This document shows, piece by piece, positions 7,793 through 16,016 of a stretch of DNA of 64,000 nucleotides. Under the pieces are notes generated by a model, which saw nothing but the letters and a program-made list of their open reading frames with translations, was not told the origin of the DNA and ran no database searches. The number at the start of each line of letters is the position of its first letter. Within the stretch, counting starts at the first letter, position 1. Both the position numbers and the translations under genes were made by a program. The DNA comes from Polaromonas sp. JS666 (GTDB lineage: Bacteria > Pseudomonadota > Gammaproteobacteria > Burkholderiales > Burkholderiaceae_C): the NCBI RefSeq assembly GCF_900103405.1, contig NZ_FNHX01000001.1:186001-250000 (forward strand), in the 5' to 3' direction.

Positions 7793-8232
7793 GAAAAGCC
7801 CTCTGTTGGAGTGAAAAAACCTGACCGCTGTGGGACTCATGACAAGACAAGTGATGGCAACTGCCGCGCCCCGGCATGCCCGCGTGGCCGTTCCCGCAGC
7901 CAATGCTGCGGGCCGTCCAACGCTCCCCCTCTTGCTGTCAATCCCGCCCCTGTGATGCGAACCATTGTGTTGAGCGGCCCGTGCAACGGTCAACCTGTTA
8001 GCCCTGACAGGGTTTGGCGGTTATAGGGGGTGTGGGCGGGGAAGGCGGGCGTGATGAAACGCTATGTATGCAGACGAAATGCCGGCCGGGGCGGCCGGTG
8101 TCAGGAATGACAGTGACTAATTGGGCCGAGACTGGCCTGTGGTGTGTTTGTCACGCGCGAAAGTGTGAGGGGCGATGCCGGTTTTGGTACACCCTAAGCC
8201 ATTGGTTTGCCCACCGCCCGCGGCATGAAGAA
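7793..8232. other. Intergenic region with no recognised gene
   Basis: 440 bases between the Bug gene and the EVE-domain gene. It presumably holds the Bug promoter. I see no convincing coding frame, tRNA or terminator. Confidence 0.5.
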
Positions 8233-8694
8233 CTAAGGCTTAGCGCCCACAATCGCCTTCCAGTGTTTAGGCTCCACCGGCGTGATCGACAGCCGATTGC
8301 CCTTGCGCAGGATGATGAGGTCCTCGAGTTCGGGCCGCGCGCGCAGCTCAGGCAAGGTGATGTTGGGAATCTTTTTCACGACCTGCACATCCACTAGCAA
8401 CCAGCGCGGCTCCTCGCGCTTGGACTTGGGGTCGTAGTAGGGCGACTTGGCATCGAACTGCGTGGGGTCAGGGTAGGCCGTGGACGCCACGCGCGCGATG
8501 CCCACAATGCCCGGCTCGGCGCAGCTCGAGTGATAAAACAGCACGCCATCCCCGACCTTCATCCCGTCACGCATGAAATTGCGCGCCTGGTAGTTGCGCA
8601 CGCCGACCCAGGGGACTGTCGAATTTTTCGCTGCGAGCGCGTCATCGACTGAACATTCTTCGGGTTCGGATTTCATGAGCCAGTAGCTTGTCAT
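8233..8694 (-). CDS. EVE domain-containing protein (PUA-like fold)
   Basis: 153 residues forming one complete EVE domain: N-terminal YWLMKSEPEECSVDDAL, then WVGVRNYQARNFMRDGMKVGD, VLFYHSSCAEPGIVGIARV and YYDPKS, all typical of the THYN1/EVE family. These PUA-like domains bind modified nucleobases in nucleic acids; standalone bacterial forms have no settled function. The gene lies 27 bases downstream of the helicase gene on the same strand. EVE domains turn up in restriction-like systems, so a link is possible, but standalone EVE genes are also ordinary chromosomal genes in Burkholderiales, and its base composition is closer to the host. Confidence 0.88.
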   Translation of the reverse strand: MTSYWLMKSEPEECSVDDALAAKNSTVPWVGVRNYQARNFMRDGMKVGDGVLFYHSSCAEPGIVGIARVASTAYPDPTQFDAKSPYYDPKSKREEPRWLLVDVQVVKKIPNITLPELRARPELEDLIILRKGNRLSITPVEPKHWKAIVGAKP

Positions 8695-8721
8695 GCTTCT
8701 GCTTTCTCGCGCTTATGCTGG

Positions 8722-11421
8722 TTACCAGCCGCTACTGAATTGGCCGCGCAAAGGTTCCATCGTTTTCGGTAGAGATTCCATGCACGTGATTCCGAGGTAC
8801 ATAGCTGCACGTGTGGCACCAACATAGAGATACTTACTAAAGAGTGACGGATGCATCCTAGCTAGTTGATCGATGCTAACAAAAAATACAGCCTCAAACT
8901 CTAGGCCCTTGATGTGTTGAATGTCGAAAACTCGGACATCGTTATCGTTCCCCATAACCTGTCCACGTGGACAGGCGACTACACGGATATTGTCATCCTC
9001 TAACGCTAGATTAAGTGAATCGGCCATCGGAATCACATCAGCCTCGCTATTAACGAATACCGCCGTACTGGGCAACTGTTTAAGGTAGCCTGCAATTGTA
9101 CGAATCTGTTTGGCAAGCCAATCAATAGCGTCATCCCAGCTCGCGTGCTCCAGCAACGCTGGTTCTTCCCCATCACTATTGACGTGCGGAGGAAGCAATG
9201 CGTCTTGCAGGTCTCCACCCAGTACTTCGATGATGGAGCGGGCAAATTCGTTAAGCTGACGACTTTGGCGATAGGTAATGTTGATGTATCGGATATCAAT
9301 CTCCGGGAAGACCCAGCGTATCTCATCAATACTGCGACTACCCCAGGTTGTTAGTCTTTGATTAAAGTCTCCGCAGGCAAAAAATGATCGCAGTTGAGGA
9401 TTTGCCAGTGCTCCCATACAAGCAAGCTGGATTGGCGAGAAGTCCGTTGCCTCATCAACGAGTATCTGATTTTTGTAAAGACCACGAATGGTATGAAGTG
9501 CAGCCCAGTACGCATCGTCTACACGACGGGCGATCTGGGGACGGCTCAGTAACTCCCCCGCGCAACGAAGGCTTGCAAGCAAGATGAGATCAAGCTCAAG
9601 AGGATTTAGATCTGTTGCAGCAAATTTCTCTTGGCTATACCAAGTGCCTGCTTCCTGCTTCTCGCGTCGAAATTGGCGGTATCTCCTAGGCAGACCGTCC
9701 AGATATCGCCTTACCGGATTCAGAAGGCGGCGCTCAGTGGCTAGCAGTATTAGTTGTGGTCCAACAACGGCACGATCAGCATTGCTGAGCGTGCGTTCAC
9801 CAAGCCATTCGATAACCTTGGCGTTACGACTTGCTTTGCCCAAGCTGCGCTTGGTAACTTCGGCGCGAGCTTGAGCTTTTAATGCCAGTCGAAATGCCTT
9901 GATGGCTGGTCCCCGTCCAGTCTTAGGTAGCGAGGGATCTTCATCCTCGGTATCTGCCTCCGTCTCAGCATCTTCATCGGTGTCAGTTTCAGGCTCGGCA
10001 AAGATCTGCAATTGATCAATAAACTGTCCTAGCTCTTCTACAAAACGCTCGTTGCGGTTTAGCGCCAAGTTCAATGCGTCATCAATTTTTCGATCCGTCA
10101 GAACCTTGAGTTCCGCAGCGAGAGCTTGGAGCTCGACTGCCGTAGTTTGTAGCTCGACAAATAGGGCCGGCATATTTGTGATATTCGCCGTCCTTAACAA
10201 ATCCTGAATCTGAGATCCAAGTTCGGTGGCTCGCTTGTCTGCGCTCTGAGTGAGAAATTGTGCACCTTGCTGGAGGTCTTTTAAATATGCATGGCGTTGC
10301 CACATATCAAAGTCCTCAAACCAAGCAATAGGGCGATCATTGGCTTCGACAACTAGTGTGCGTGCTTGGTCTTTGAGTGTGAAGTAGCCACCTGTTCCTG
10401 GGGCGCGTAGTATTCCTAGTACGTTGCGCCCTAGATCACGCCTGTAATCCCCCCAAGTTTTGAGGCGAAAGTCAGATGCAGGAACTCCTTCTCGAGCAAA
10501 GGCTTCTTTTAGGTACTGTTTGAGGAGTTCAGTAGGCGTAAACATTTGCCAGCTGTCTGAGTGTGCTACTCCTCCGTTTTGAACTGCTGTTCGAATGATC
10601 TGACGCTCGCCTTCGGACAGACTGTCAGGTGCATCGATATCAAGCTTTTGGCTAAGACGTCGAATAAGGGTTGTTGTTTTTCCTGTGCCGGGCGGCCCCA
10701 ATATCAATAGGCGTTGATCTAATGGCAAACGAAAAATCTCATCCTGATATTTATCAAGTATCGGCTGATCACGCAATCCCATCTTGGTGATGCGATCGCG
10801 CCTAGTCCCCTCAAATATTTGGATAGCGCTCGAATCTTCTTCGAGTATTTGACTAAGGAGGTCCTGTACAGCTTCTTGGACAGGAGTTTTTCGCAGAAGT
10901 GCGCGTAGCGATTCGATGGTGAGTGGTTGTTGATTTACATCTTCGTAGATGGAATCCTTTGAGTCCCAACCGTCTGACTTTAGGTGGGGGCGCAGGCGAG
11001 TACGTTCCACTACCTCGACGCTATTGCCATTCGGTAGAAGATATTGGTCGCCAATGGAAAGTGACGCGAGTCGACCAACTGGGGCTTTGTAGCTCGCTAG
11101 TAACCCCGGCGAACCGGAGACCGGTGTGGCGCGACAAATGTAGTAAACCTGTTCCTTTTCACGCTCGTCGATAACAACCACCCGAGCAATCACTGGTTCG
11201 CGCATTAGAACCTCATTGCTCGTCAGATGAGCGACGTTGACATCGTTGAGATTCTGTGTGGCCTTTTCTGATGTCAATGTGTTCACTACAGCGAAACTTT
11301 CAGCGCTGAGCCCGGGGCTTCTCAATTGTTGAGCGGCAATTTCCGCAACTTTGTCTATGACGTTCAAAGCCTCGGTCGCGATTTCTTTTAAATGCTGTTT
11401 CTCTGGTGTCGTGAGGGGCAT
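8722..11421 (-). CDS. Superfamily I helicase/ATPase with GreA-C-like N-terminal domain
   Basis: 899 residues. Residues 1-35 look helical. Residues about 95-146 (ASYKAPVGRLASLSIGDQ, then YLLPNGNSVEVVER) resemble the C-terminal domain of GreA-type factors. The ATPase core has Walker A GPPGTGKTT (242-250), motif II LVDEATD (654-660, T where UvrD-like enzymes usually have Q), motif III CGDFNQRL (683-690), TYRQSRQL (716), IKGLEFEAVFF (837) and YVGATRA (866). Between Walker A and motif II lies a long insert with coiled coil (about 380-470) and a very acidic linker (474-499). This layout recalls HelD/UvrD-like proteins that act on nucleic acid or RNA polymerase. The sequence is much AT-richer than its neighbours. 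The gene follows the PD-(D/E)XK nuclease gene by 69 bases on the same strand, likely as an operon. The ATG at 11421 is the first start after an in-frame stop. Confidence 0.75.
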   Translation of the reverse strand: MPLTTPEKQHLKEIATEALNVIDKVAEIAAQQLRSPGLSAESFAVVNTLTSEKATQNLNDVNVAHLTSNEVLMREPVIARVVVIDEREKEQVYYICRATPVSGSPGLLASYKAPVGRLASLSIGDQYLLPNGNSVEVVERTRLRPHLKSDGWDSKDSIYEDVNQQPLTIESLRALLRKTPVQEAVQDLLSQILEEDSSAIQIFEGTRRDRITKMGLRDQPILDKYQDEIFRLPLDQRLLILGPPGTGKTTTLIRRLSQKLDIDAPDSLSEGERQIIRTAVQNGGVAHSDSWQMFTPTELLKQYLKEAFAREGVPASDFRLKTWGDYRRDLGRNVLGILRAPGTGGYFTLKDQARTLVVEANDRPIAWFEDFDMWQRHAYLKDLQQGAQFLTQSADKRATELGSQIQDLLRTANITNMPALFVELQTTAVELQALAAELKVLTDRKIDDALNLALNRNERFVEELGQFIDQLQIFAEPETDTDEDAETEADTEDEDPSLPKTGRGPAIKAFRLALKAQARAEVTKRSLGKASRNAKVIEWLGERTLSNADRAVVGPQLILLATERRLLNPVRRYLDGLPRRYRQFRREKQEAGTWYSQEKFAATDLNPLELDLILLASLRCAGELLSRPQIARRVDDAYWAALHTIRGLYKNQILVDEATDFSPIQLACMGALANPQLRSFFACGDFNQRLTTWGSRSIDEIRWVFPEIDIRYINITYRQSRQLNEFARSIIEVLGGDLQDALLPPHVNSDGEEPALLEHASWDDAIDWLAKQIRTIAGYLKQLPSTAVFVNSEADVIPMADSLNLALEDDNIRVVACPRGQVMGNDNDVRVFDIQHIKGLEFEAVFFVSIDQLARMHPSLFSKYLYVGATRAAMYLGITCMESLPKTMEPLRGQFSSGW

Positions 11422-11490
11422 ATTGCTCTTTCTCTAGTGCTTTGTGGACATCTTCGTTTATCGTTTTGGATCGAGACCGCTCTTCAGTCA

Positions 11491-12534
11491 TCAGTTCGCC
11501 ACTTTGTATGAGATCCCGTGGTTTTTCGGCATTAGAGCCAAGAGATTTTTCACGGCCTCCTCGGTGCGGATACCCCACTGATTGATGAAGGCGTAAGTCC
11601 GTCCGGCAATCCGAAAAACCTCTTCTTCGGAAGAAAAATATCTGCCCGGATCTTTCCCGTTAAGTCGAGCCACTTCCTCTCCTGAGACGTTCCCTTCCGC
11701 GAAGATGAACAATCTTGTCGGTCGCCAAGGAACGGCCTGTCCGATGGCCTCAGGGGTAAGTCCCAAACGTAGCGCCTCGGCCACCATCTGGTAAATGAAT
11801 CGGCGTTTCGGCAGATTGGGAAAGAGTTTTCCCGCGACTATTACGTCATACCGTGTGAAGTCCCTGCCATCGCCGCCAGCAGCTTCTTGTTCGATGGACT
11901 TTTCGCGGATTGCTATCTGATATGCGGCCGCCTCGGGTAGTGGTATGACCTGTTGAATATCAAAAAGGGTGCGTCCCGCAAATTCGATTGGTCGCATTTG
12001 CACGCACCGTATGTCCAGCCGGCCTTGCGCGTTAAGCCATAGCACGGATGTCGTCACTTCGCGGGAAAAGTTGGCGGACGCCAATACGATACGTACCTTG
12101 TCGGTAAACGCTACGGGACCGTCCTCCTTGCCTAGGAACGTCCGAATTGCTGTTTCGGCTTGGTCTACTGGCCTTCCAAGAGCTCTGAGGTAAGTCCGAT
12201 GAGCTTCAACGGCATGCTCGAACTTCATTGCGGAAACCATAGCGGCGTATCTAATGGCCTGCAGCTCCATGTGTCCGCCCGTCTCCGTTCGCTTGAGTTC
12301 CACGACGACCAGGTTTGCCTCGGAGTCAACACAAAGCAGGTCGATACGCCGCCTGGCGTCTTCCCAGTTGCAATACTCCTCCGCGAGGACCATCGTCTCA
12401 GTTTCCGGCGTGATCGAGTTAATGTTCTCGCGCAGTACTCGTTGCACATCTTCGCGTTCGCGTAGATCTAGAGCCGCGAATGTCGATGGCTGTACTTCAA
12501 CAATCTCACTGCCGGTGTATTCATAAATAGCCAT
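11491..12534 (-). CDS. PD-(D/E)XK nuclease family protein (NucS/DUF91-like)
   Basis: 347 residues. The nuclease core is clear: D65 in RRRIDLLCVD and E79/K81 in LVVVELKRTETGGHMELQ give the D-x13-E-x-K pattern, after conserved acids in LAEEYCNWEDA (51-60). The following helix QAIRYAAMVSAM matches NucS/DUF91-type endonucleases. The C-terminal half (about 180-347) is not recognised; it may bind DNA or a partner. The ATG at 12534 follows GGAG. It is the first gene of a two-gene unit with the superfamily I helicase downstream, a nuclease-helicase pairing common in DNA repair and phage defence. Composition is AT-richer than the surrounding genes, suggesting acquisition by transfer. Confidence 0.75.
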   Translation of the reverse strand: MAIYEYTGSEIVEVQPSTFAALDLREREDVQRVLRENINSITPETETMVLAEEYCNWEDARRRIDLLCVDSEANLVVVELKRTETGGHMELQAIRYAAMVSAMKFEHAVEAHRTYLRALGRPVDQAETAIRTFLGKEDGPVAFTDKVRIVLASANFSREVTTSVLWLNAQGRLDIRCVQMRPIEFAGRTLFDIQQVIPLPEAAAYQIAIREKSIEQEAAGGDGRDFTRYDVIVAGKLFPNLPKRRFIYQMVAEALRLGLTPEAIGQAVPWRPTRLFIFAEGNVSGEEVARLNGKDPGRYFSSEEEVFRIAGRTYAFINQWGIRTEEAVKNLLALMPKNHGISYKVAN

Positions 12535-12674
12535 TTCCCACTCCGAAGTTTTTTTTCATTCTTTGCCTTCTTTACTTTGACTGTCTGTTGATTAACAGGG
12601 CACCTTGAGTTGAAGCACTTCTTTATATTCAGATCTTTAGAGAGATTGCAGATCTGTGTCGCTACCTTAGCGCT

Positions 12675-12785
12675 TTATCGGTATAGATACATCCGCCCTT
12701 TGTAGGAGGACAGTCGCTTGGGTAAACCCTTGGTGATAAGCGCGACCAGGTCTTCAAGCTTGACAGCGCCGAACTTCTTGAATAA
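12675..12785 (-). pseudogene. Possible 3' remnant of an unidentified gene
   Basis: The minus strand reads as a protein-like tail (KLEDLVALITKGLPKR, then LSSYKGRMYLYR and a TAA at 12675-12677). It has no start before it runs into the arsR promoter region. I do not recognise the family. It could be chance coding or the end of a gene truncated when the island arrived. Confidence 0.22.
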
Positions 12786-12787
12786 AG

Positions 12788-12809
12788 TTATTAACAAATA
12801 AGTTAATAA
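12788..12809. promoter_or_regulatory. Inverted-repeat operator upstream of arsR-type gene
   Basis: TTATTAAC (12788-12795) and GTTAATAA (12802-12809) form a perfect 8+8 inverted repeat with spacer AAATAA, ending 20 bases before the regulator's ATG. AT-rich imperfect palindromes in this position are typical ArsR-family autoregulatory sites. Confidence 0.5.
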
Positions 12810-12829
12810 GTAAACGAACAAGCAAGCCA

Positions 12830-13153
12830 ATGGCCGCCTCCGTCGACAAAATCTTTGAAGCCCTCGCCTCGGGCCCCAGGCGCCAGATCCTGGCCTACCT
12901 CACCGAGAAGGAGCTCAGCACCACCGAACTGGCCGAGCGCTTTGCCATGAGCACGCCGGCTATTTCGCGCCATCTCTCGGTGCTTGAAAACGCCGGCCTG
13001 GTGACCAGCGAGCGCAGCGGCCAGTTTGTGCTCTACAAACTCAACGGCGACAGCCTGGTCAACAGCCTCACGGGTTACGCATTTGAACTCTGCCCGGTTG
13101 CGCGGCCCCTGAAGCGGGAACGCGCCGCAGCCAAAACACAAAAAACCAAGTAA
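12830..13153 (+). CDS. ArsR family winged-helix regulator
   Basis: 107 residues with a complete winged helix: KIFEALASGPRRQILAYLTE, then ELSTTELAERFAMSTPAISR as the helix-turn-helix (about 28-50), HLSVLENAGLVTSERSGQ and a wing ending VLYKLN. No paired cysteines of the metal-sensing type are seen, so it is nearer the SdpR-like, non-metal ArsR proteins. An 8+8 inverted repeat sits just upstream. It precedes the DUF2867-like gene by 32 bases on the same strand and probably regulates it. Confidence 0.9.
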   Translation: MAASVDKIFEALASGPRRQILAYLTEKELSTTELAERFAMSTPAISRHLSVLENAGLVTSERSGQFVLYKLNGDSLVNSLTGYAFELCPVARPLKRERAAAKTQKTK

Positions 13154-13185
13154 GTAGCAGAGACAAAAACAGGAAAGAGGGACTC

Positions 13186-14607
13186 ATGCTGAATCTCACG
13201 CAAGTGATTGAAACGTTTCCATCGGTTCGCATTCCATCCGAATCGGGTGGCTTGGCCGTTGAGGTGTCCTTGATCGCGCAGATAGGCCATGGCGCCGGCA
13301 ACCATCTGTTTGCCAGTGTGGCGTCCCGGCAGCGGCAGCACAGTGCGTTTGTCGATGAGCTCGATGAACCCTCGGCCAAGCTGGGCGGAACCGACTTCTC
13401 CAAAGGCGACGCTACCTCGCTGTATTCCTTTGTGGTGGGCCCCAAGGGCCATCCGTTTCACCGTCATGCGGGCCACCGCATCTTCACGGCGGTGTCGGGT
13501 AGCGGCGGGGCGCAGCTGCGTTTTTCGAGCGCGTCGGAGCAGCAAATTCAGGAAGACCCTCACAACTTCATGCGCGCGCTGCGTTTTGTGAACATACCGC
13601 CGGACTGCCTGTTCACCGTGCGCTTTGGCGGGGAAACCTGGCACCAGTTCGCGCCGCTTTCGCGCAACTCCCTGCACCCGGTGTTTTTTGCGCTGTCCTG
13701 CCATACCAATGAGTTGGGCGGTAATCTGCCGCAAGCCCTGAAAGAAAAAGTATTGAACAACGAGGCCAGCATCCCGGCGCTGACGGAGTTGTTGCCCGAT
13801 GCGGTGAAGGCGCTGCTTCAGGCCAAGGACTTCAAGGCCGAGGCCGTGCCGACCACGACCTTGTCACTCGACGCCCCGCCCGGGACCTTTCATCGGGTGG
13901 TTTGTAACACCGTGCGCAGCGGCGCGGGCATGATGCGCGGCCTGTGGGGTTCGTGGAAAGGGGCCTCAGGCTTTCTGTCGCATGGCGGCTCCGCCCGAAG
14001 CGTGAAGGAACTCAGCAGCCCGCCGGCCGATTCCTTGCTGCTGGAGCAGTTGAGCGGCTTGCGCATCCACCATGAAGACACTTTTCGCCTGCGCGTGACC
14101 GGAACCAACTTCGGGCACACCAGCGCCACGAATCTGCTGGCGGCGGTTCTGGAGGGTTTTTTGCTCAATGCACCCAGCGGTGTGTCCAACCTCATGGCGC
14201 TGCGCAACGTGCTTGTCAAACCCCTGGGGCTGCGCACCTCGCCCTTGGGCTGCCCGGTATCTTCGCTGCTGTCGCCGGACACCAGCAACCTGTTCGCCAA
14301 CCGCTACCCGGTGCTGGGCCAAAGCATCAATGCCACCGACAGCAAGGCGCAGGTCATCCTGGGCGCCAACGACAAACACCTGCTGTTCAGGTCCTGCGTC
14401 AGCGTGGAGATCGTCGACAAGCACCACGTGGACGTGATGCTGGGCACCCGGGTCCATTGCAAGAATTTCTTCGGCCGCTTTTACATGGCGGCGATCGACT
14501 ATGTGCACCGCCACTACGTCACGCCGACGATGCTGCGGCTGGCGGTGGAGTATGCGGTGGTTCAAGAGAAAGAGCCCGTTGCGTCCGCCAAACTGGTGAC
14601 GGCTTAA
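13186..14607 (+). CDS. Two-domain protein: cupin-like N-terminus, DUF2867-like C-terminus
   Basis: 473 residues; ATG at 13186 after AAAGAGGG. The N-terminal half holds a cupin-like pattern with possible metal ligands (GHPFHRHAGHRIF near 88-100 and GETWHQF near 151). The C-terminal half (about 300-465: IHHEDTFRLRVTGTNFGHTS, later RVHCKNFFGRFYMAAIDYVH) resembles DUF2867 proteins, whose function is unknown. Following an ArsR-type regulator in one transcription unit, it is probably its target. The family call for the C-terminal domain is moderate and the cupin call weak; no reaction can be assigned. Confidence 0.55.
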   Translation: MLNLTQVIETFPSVRIPSESGGLAVEVSLIAQIGHGAGNHLFASVASRQRQHSAFVDELDEPSAKLGGTDFSKGDATSLYSFVVGPKGHPFHRHAGHRIFTAVSGSGGAQLRFSSASEQQIQEDPHNFMRALRFVNIPPDCLFTVRFGGETWHQFAPLSRNSLHPVFFALSCHTNELGGNLPQALKEKVLNNEASIPALTELLPDAVKALLQAKDFKAEAVPTTTLSLDAPPGTFHRVVCNTVRSGAGMMRGLWGSWKGASGFLSHGGSARSVKELSSPPADSLLLEQLSGLRIHHEDTFRLRVTGTNFGHTSATNLLAAVLEGFLLNAPSGVSNLMALRNVLVKPLGLRTSPLGCPVSSLLSPDTSNLFANRYPVLGQSINATDSKAQVILGANDKHLLFRSCVSVEIVDKHHVDVMLGTRVHCKNFFGRFYMAAIDYVHRHYVTPTMLRLAVEYAVVQEKEPVASAKLVTA

Positions 14608-14645
14608 GGCGCCATCGGCCGGTCGCTGATGACCCTCTTGCACCG

Positions 14646-15323
14646 CTAGCGCTTCGTCATCCACGCGGCCATGGTGTCGCACAGTTCCTCGCGCACCTGC
14701 GCATCGGTCCGGCCCGAACGCACCAGCACATGGAAGGCGTGGTCGGCACCGTCCACGATGTACAGGCTTGCCTTGTTGCCGAGGCCTGCTGTGGTTTGTG
14801 TGATCAGTTCCAGGTCGGCGAGGCCATCGCGCGTGCCTTGCAGAAAAAGCATGGGCAGCTTGACGCCCTCCAGGTGCGCGGCGCGTTCGGTGGAGGGTTT
14901 ACCGGCCGGGTGCAGCGGAAAGCCCAGCAGCACAAGGCCCTTGACTCCGGGCAAGGGCTCAGCCGCCTGCGCCTGCGTGCTCATGCGTCCGCCGTAGGAC
15001 TTGCCGCCGGCAAACAGCGGCACACCAGCAGGCATATGCCGCGTTGCTTCAGCGACTGCCGCCCGAACCGCCGCATGCGCGACGGCGGGGGAGTCGGGGC
15101 GTTTCGAGCCTTGTTCCATGAACGGAAAATTGAAGCGCAAGCTGGCAATGCTGCGTTCCGCGAGGCCCTGGGCGATGGACGCCATGAAGGCGTGGTTCAT
15201 GCCCGCGCCTGCGCCGTGGGCCAACACATAACAAGCCTTGGCGCTGGCGGGCGCCTGCAGCAGGCCGGAAGTGGTGCCGCCGGAGGGGAGCGCAATGGTC
15301 AGTGAAACGGGGTGGGTCTGCAT
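14646..15323 (-). CDS. Alpha/beta hydrolase, TEX30/KANL3-like
   Basis: 225 residues from the ATG at 15323; the frame also has a TTG one codon earlier. Family features: CYVLAHGAGAGMNHAFM near residue 33, FNFPFMEQG, the nucleophile elbow AGGKSYGGRM (Ser near 107), the acid in LQGTRDGLAD and His in DGADHAFH. These define the small TEX30/dienelactone-hydrolase-like group of unknown substrate. Cytoplasmic, single gene, convergent with the DUF2867-like gene. Confidence 0.85.
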   Translation of the reverse strand: MQTHPVSLTIALPSGGTTSGLLQAPASAKACYVLAHGAGAGMNHAFMASIAQGLAERSIASLRFNFPFMEQGSKRPDSPAVAHAAVRAAVAEATRHMPAGVPLFAGGKSYGGRMSTQAQAAEPLPGVKGLVLLGFPLHPAGKPSTERAAHLEGVKLPMLFLQGTRDGLADLELITQTTAGLGNKASLYIVDGADHAFHVLVRSGRTDAQVREELCDTMAAWMTKR

Positions 15324-15361
15324 CAAGGGGACGTGTGTTGGGGTGCGGCTTATTCTTTTTT

Positions 15362-15482
15362 GCTCCTTCCCCCTTTGGGGGAAGGTTGGGATGGGGGCCC
15401 GCGGCGCGCAACGGCATGGCTGCTTTGGATTGGAGGCCGGTGGCCCCCATCCCTGCCTTCCCCCAGCGGGGGAAGGGGTGAG
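15362..15482. repeat. Extragenic inverted repeat element
   Basis: Two small hairpins, each CCTTCCCCC-NNN-GGGGGAAGG (15365-15385 and 15456-15476), are part of a larger inverted repeat: GGATGGGGGCC near 15389-15398 against GGCCCCCATCC near 15442-15452. The element lies between two genes on the same strand and looks like a dispersed REP-type palindrome of this bacterial group; no transposase is present. Confidence 0.65.
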
Positions 15483-15512
15483 AGGACGCTAGCCGGCAAA
15501 GTGGCGCTCCGC

Positions 15513-15746
15513 TCAGTGCGCCAGATCGGCGACCAGCTTGTCCGCCGCCTGAACAGCCTCCTCGCGCGTGGGCCAGGTCCTGTCGCTGCCGTGCAGGGGC
15601 GGCAGCGATTCAACGTGTATGACGTCGATGTACCAGGGGCCGTCAGGGAGATGGCACAGCCTGGCCATGTAGTGCCTGCCGTTTGCGACACCGGGGACGT
15701 ATTCCTCGATCGGTTCGGGTTCTTCTTCTGGTACTTCTGGGTTCAT
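15513..15746 (-). CDS. Small hypothetical protein
   Basis: 77 residues. The first 15 are very acidic and Pro-rich (NPEVPEEEPEPIEEY). A compact domain follows with conserved-looking aromatic positions (HYMARLCHLPDGPWYIDVIH) and an amphipathic C-terminal helix (TREEAVQAADKLVADL). Amino-acid use looks like a real protein, and no signal peptide or membrane span is seen. Family not recognised. Confidence 0.55.
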   Translation of the reverse strand: MNPEVPEEEPEPIEEYVPGVANGRHYMARLCHLPDGPWYIDVIHVESLPPLHGSDRTWPTREEAVQAADKLVADLAH

Positions 15747-15786
15747 CGGTTTTTTTCCAAATCCTGATTATCCGTAAGCCAGCGAG

Positions 15787-15996
15787 CTAATCCTTGAGAT
15801 CCACCTTGAGCGCCGCAAGCTTTTTGGCGTAGGCATCCCTGCGTTTTGCGGCCTTTTCCGCGGTCTCGACAGCCATCTGAATCGCCTTGGGGCCTTTTGC
15901 TGCAACCGTTTTGATCAACCCGAATTTGTGGGCGGCCTCTGCCTGCGCCTTCCTGTATGTGGCGATGAGTTCGGCGTGGGCTATGGATGAATTCAC
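15787..15996 (-). CDS. Small Lys/Ala-rich hypothetical protein
   Basis: From a GTG at 15996 this gives 69 residues, mostly one long charged helix (AHAELIATYRKAQAEAAHKF and AVETAEKAAKRRDAYAKKL). The frame stays open to an ATG at 16116, which would overlap the end of codA by about 100 bases. The extra residues nearest the GTG (WFYGFPIEPIKKYP) also look protein-like, so a start inside codA is possible. It lies 20 bases past codA on the same strand from the GTG start. Function unknown. Confidence 0.45.
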   Translation of the reverse strand: MNSSIAHAELIATYRKAQAEAAHKFGLIKTVAAKGPKAIQMAVETAEKAAKRRDAYAKKLAALKVDLKD

Positions 15997-16016
15997 GGGG
16001 TACTTCTTGATGGGCT

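Noticed and set aside
8014-8397. Open frame across the end of the EVE gene on the plus strand
   Set aside because: Half of it is antisense to the EVE gene and the rest has no family features.
11300-11491. Small frame starting at the nuclease stop (ATGACTGAAGAG) and running into the helicase gene
   Set aside because: It overlaps the helicase start out of frame and its later residues are not protein-like; at most a translational coupling peptide.
15365-15476. Hairpin cluster considered as a CRISPR array
   Set aside because: Only two inverted hairpins, no regular direct repeats and spacers, and no cas genes.
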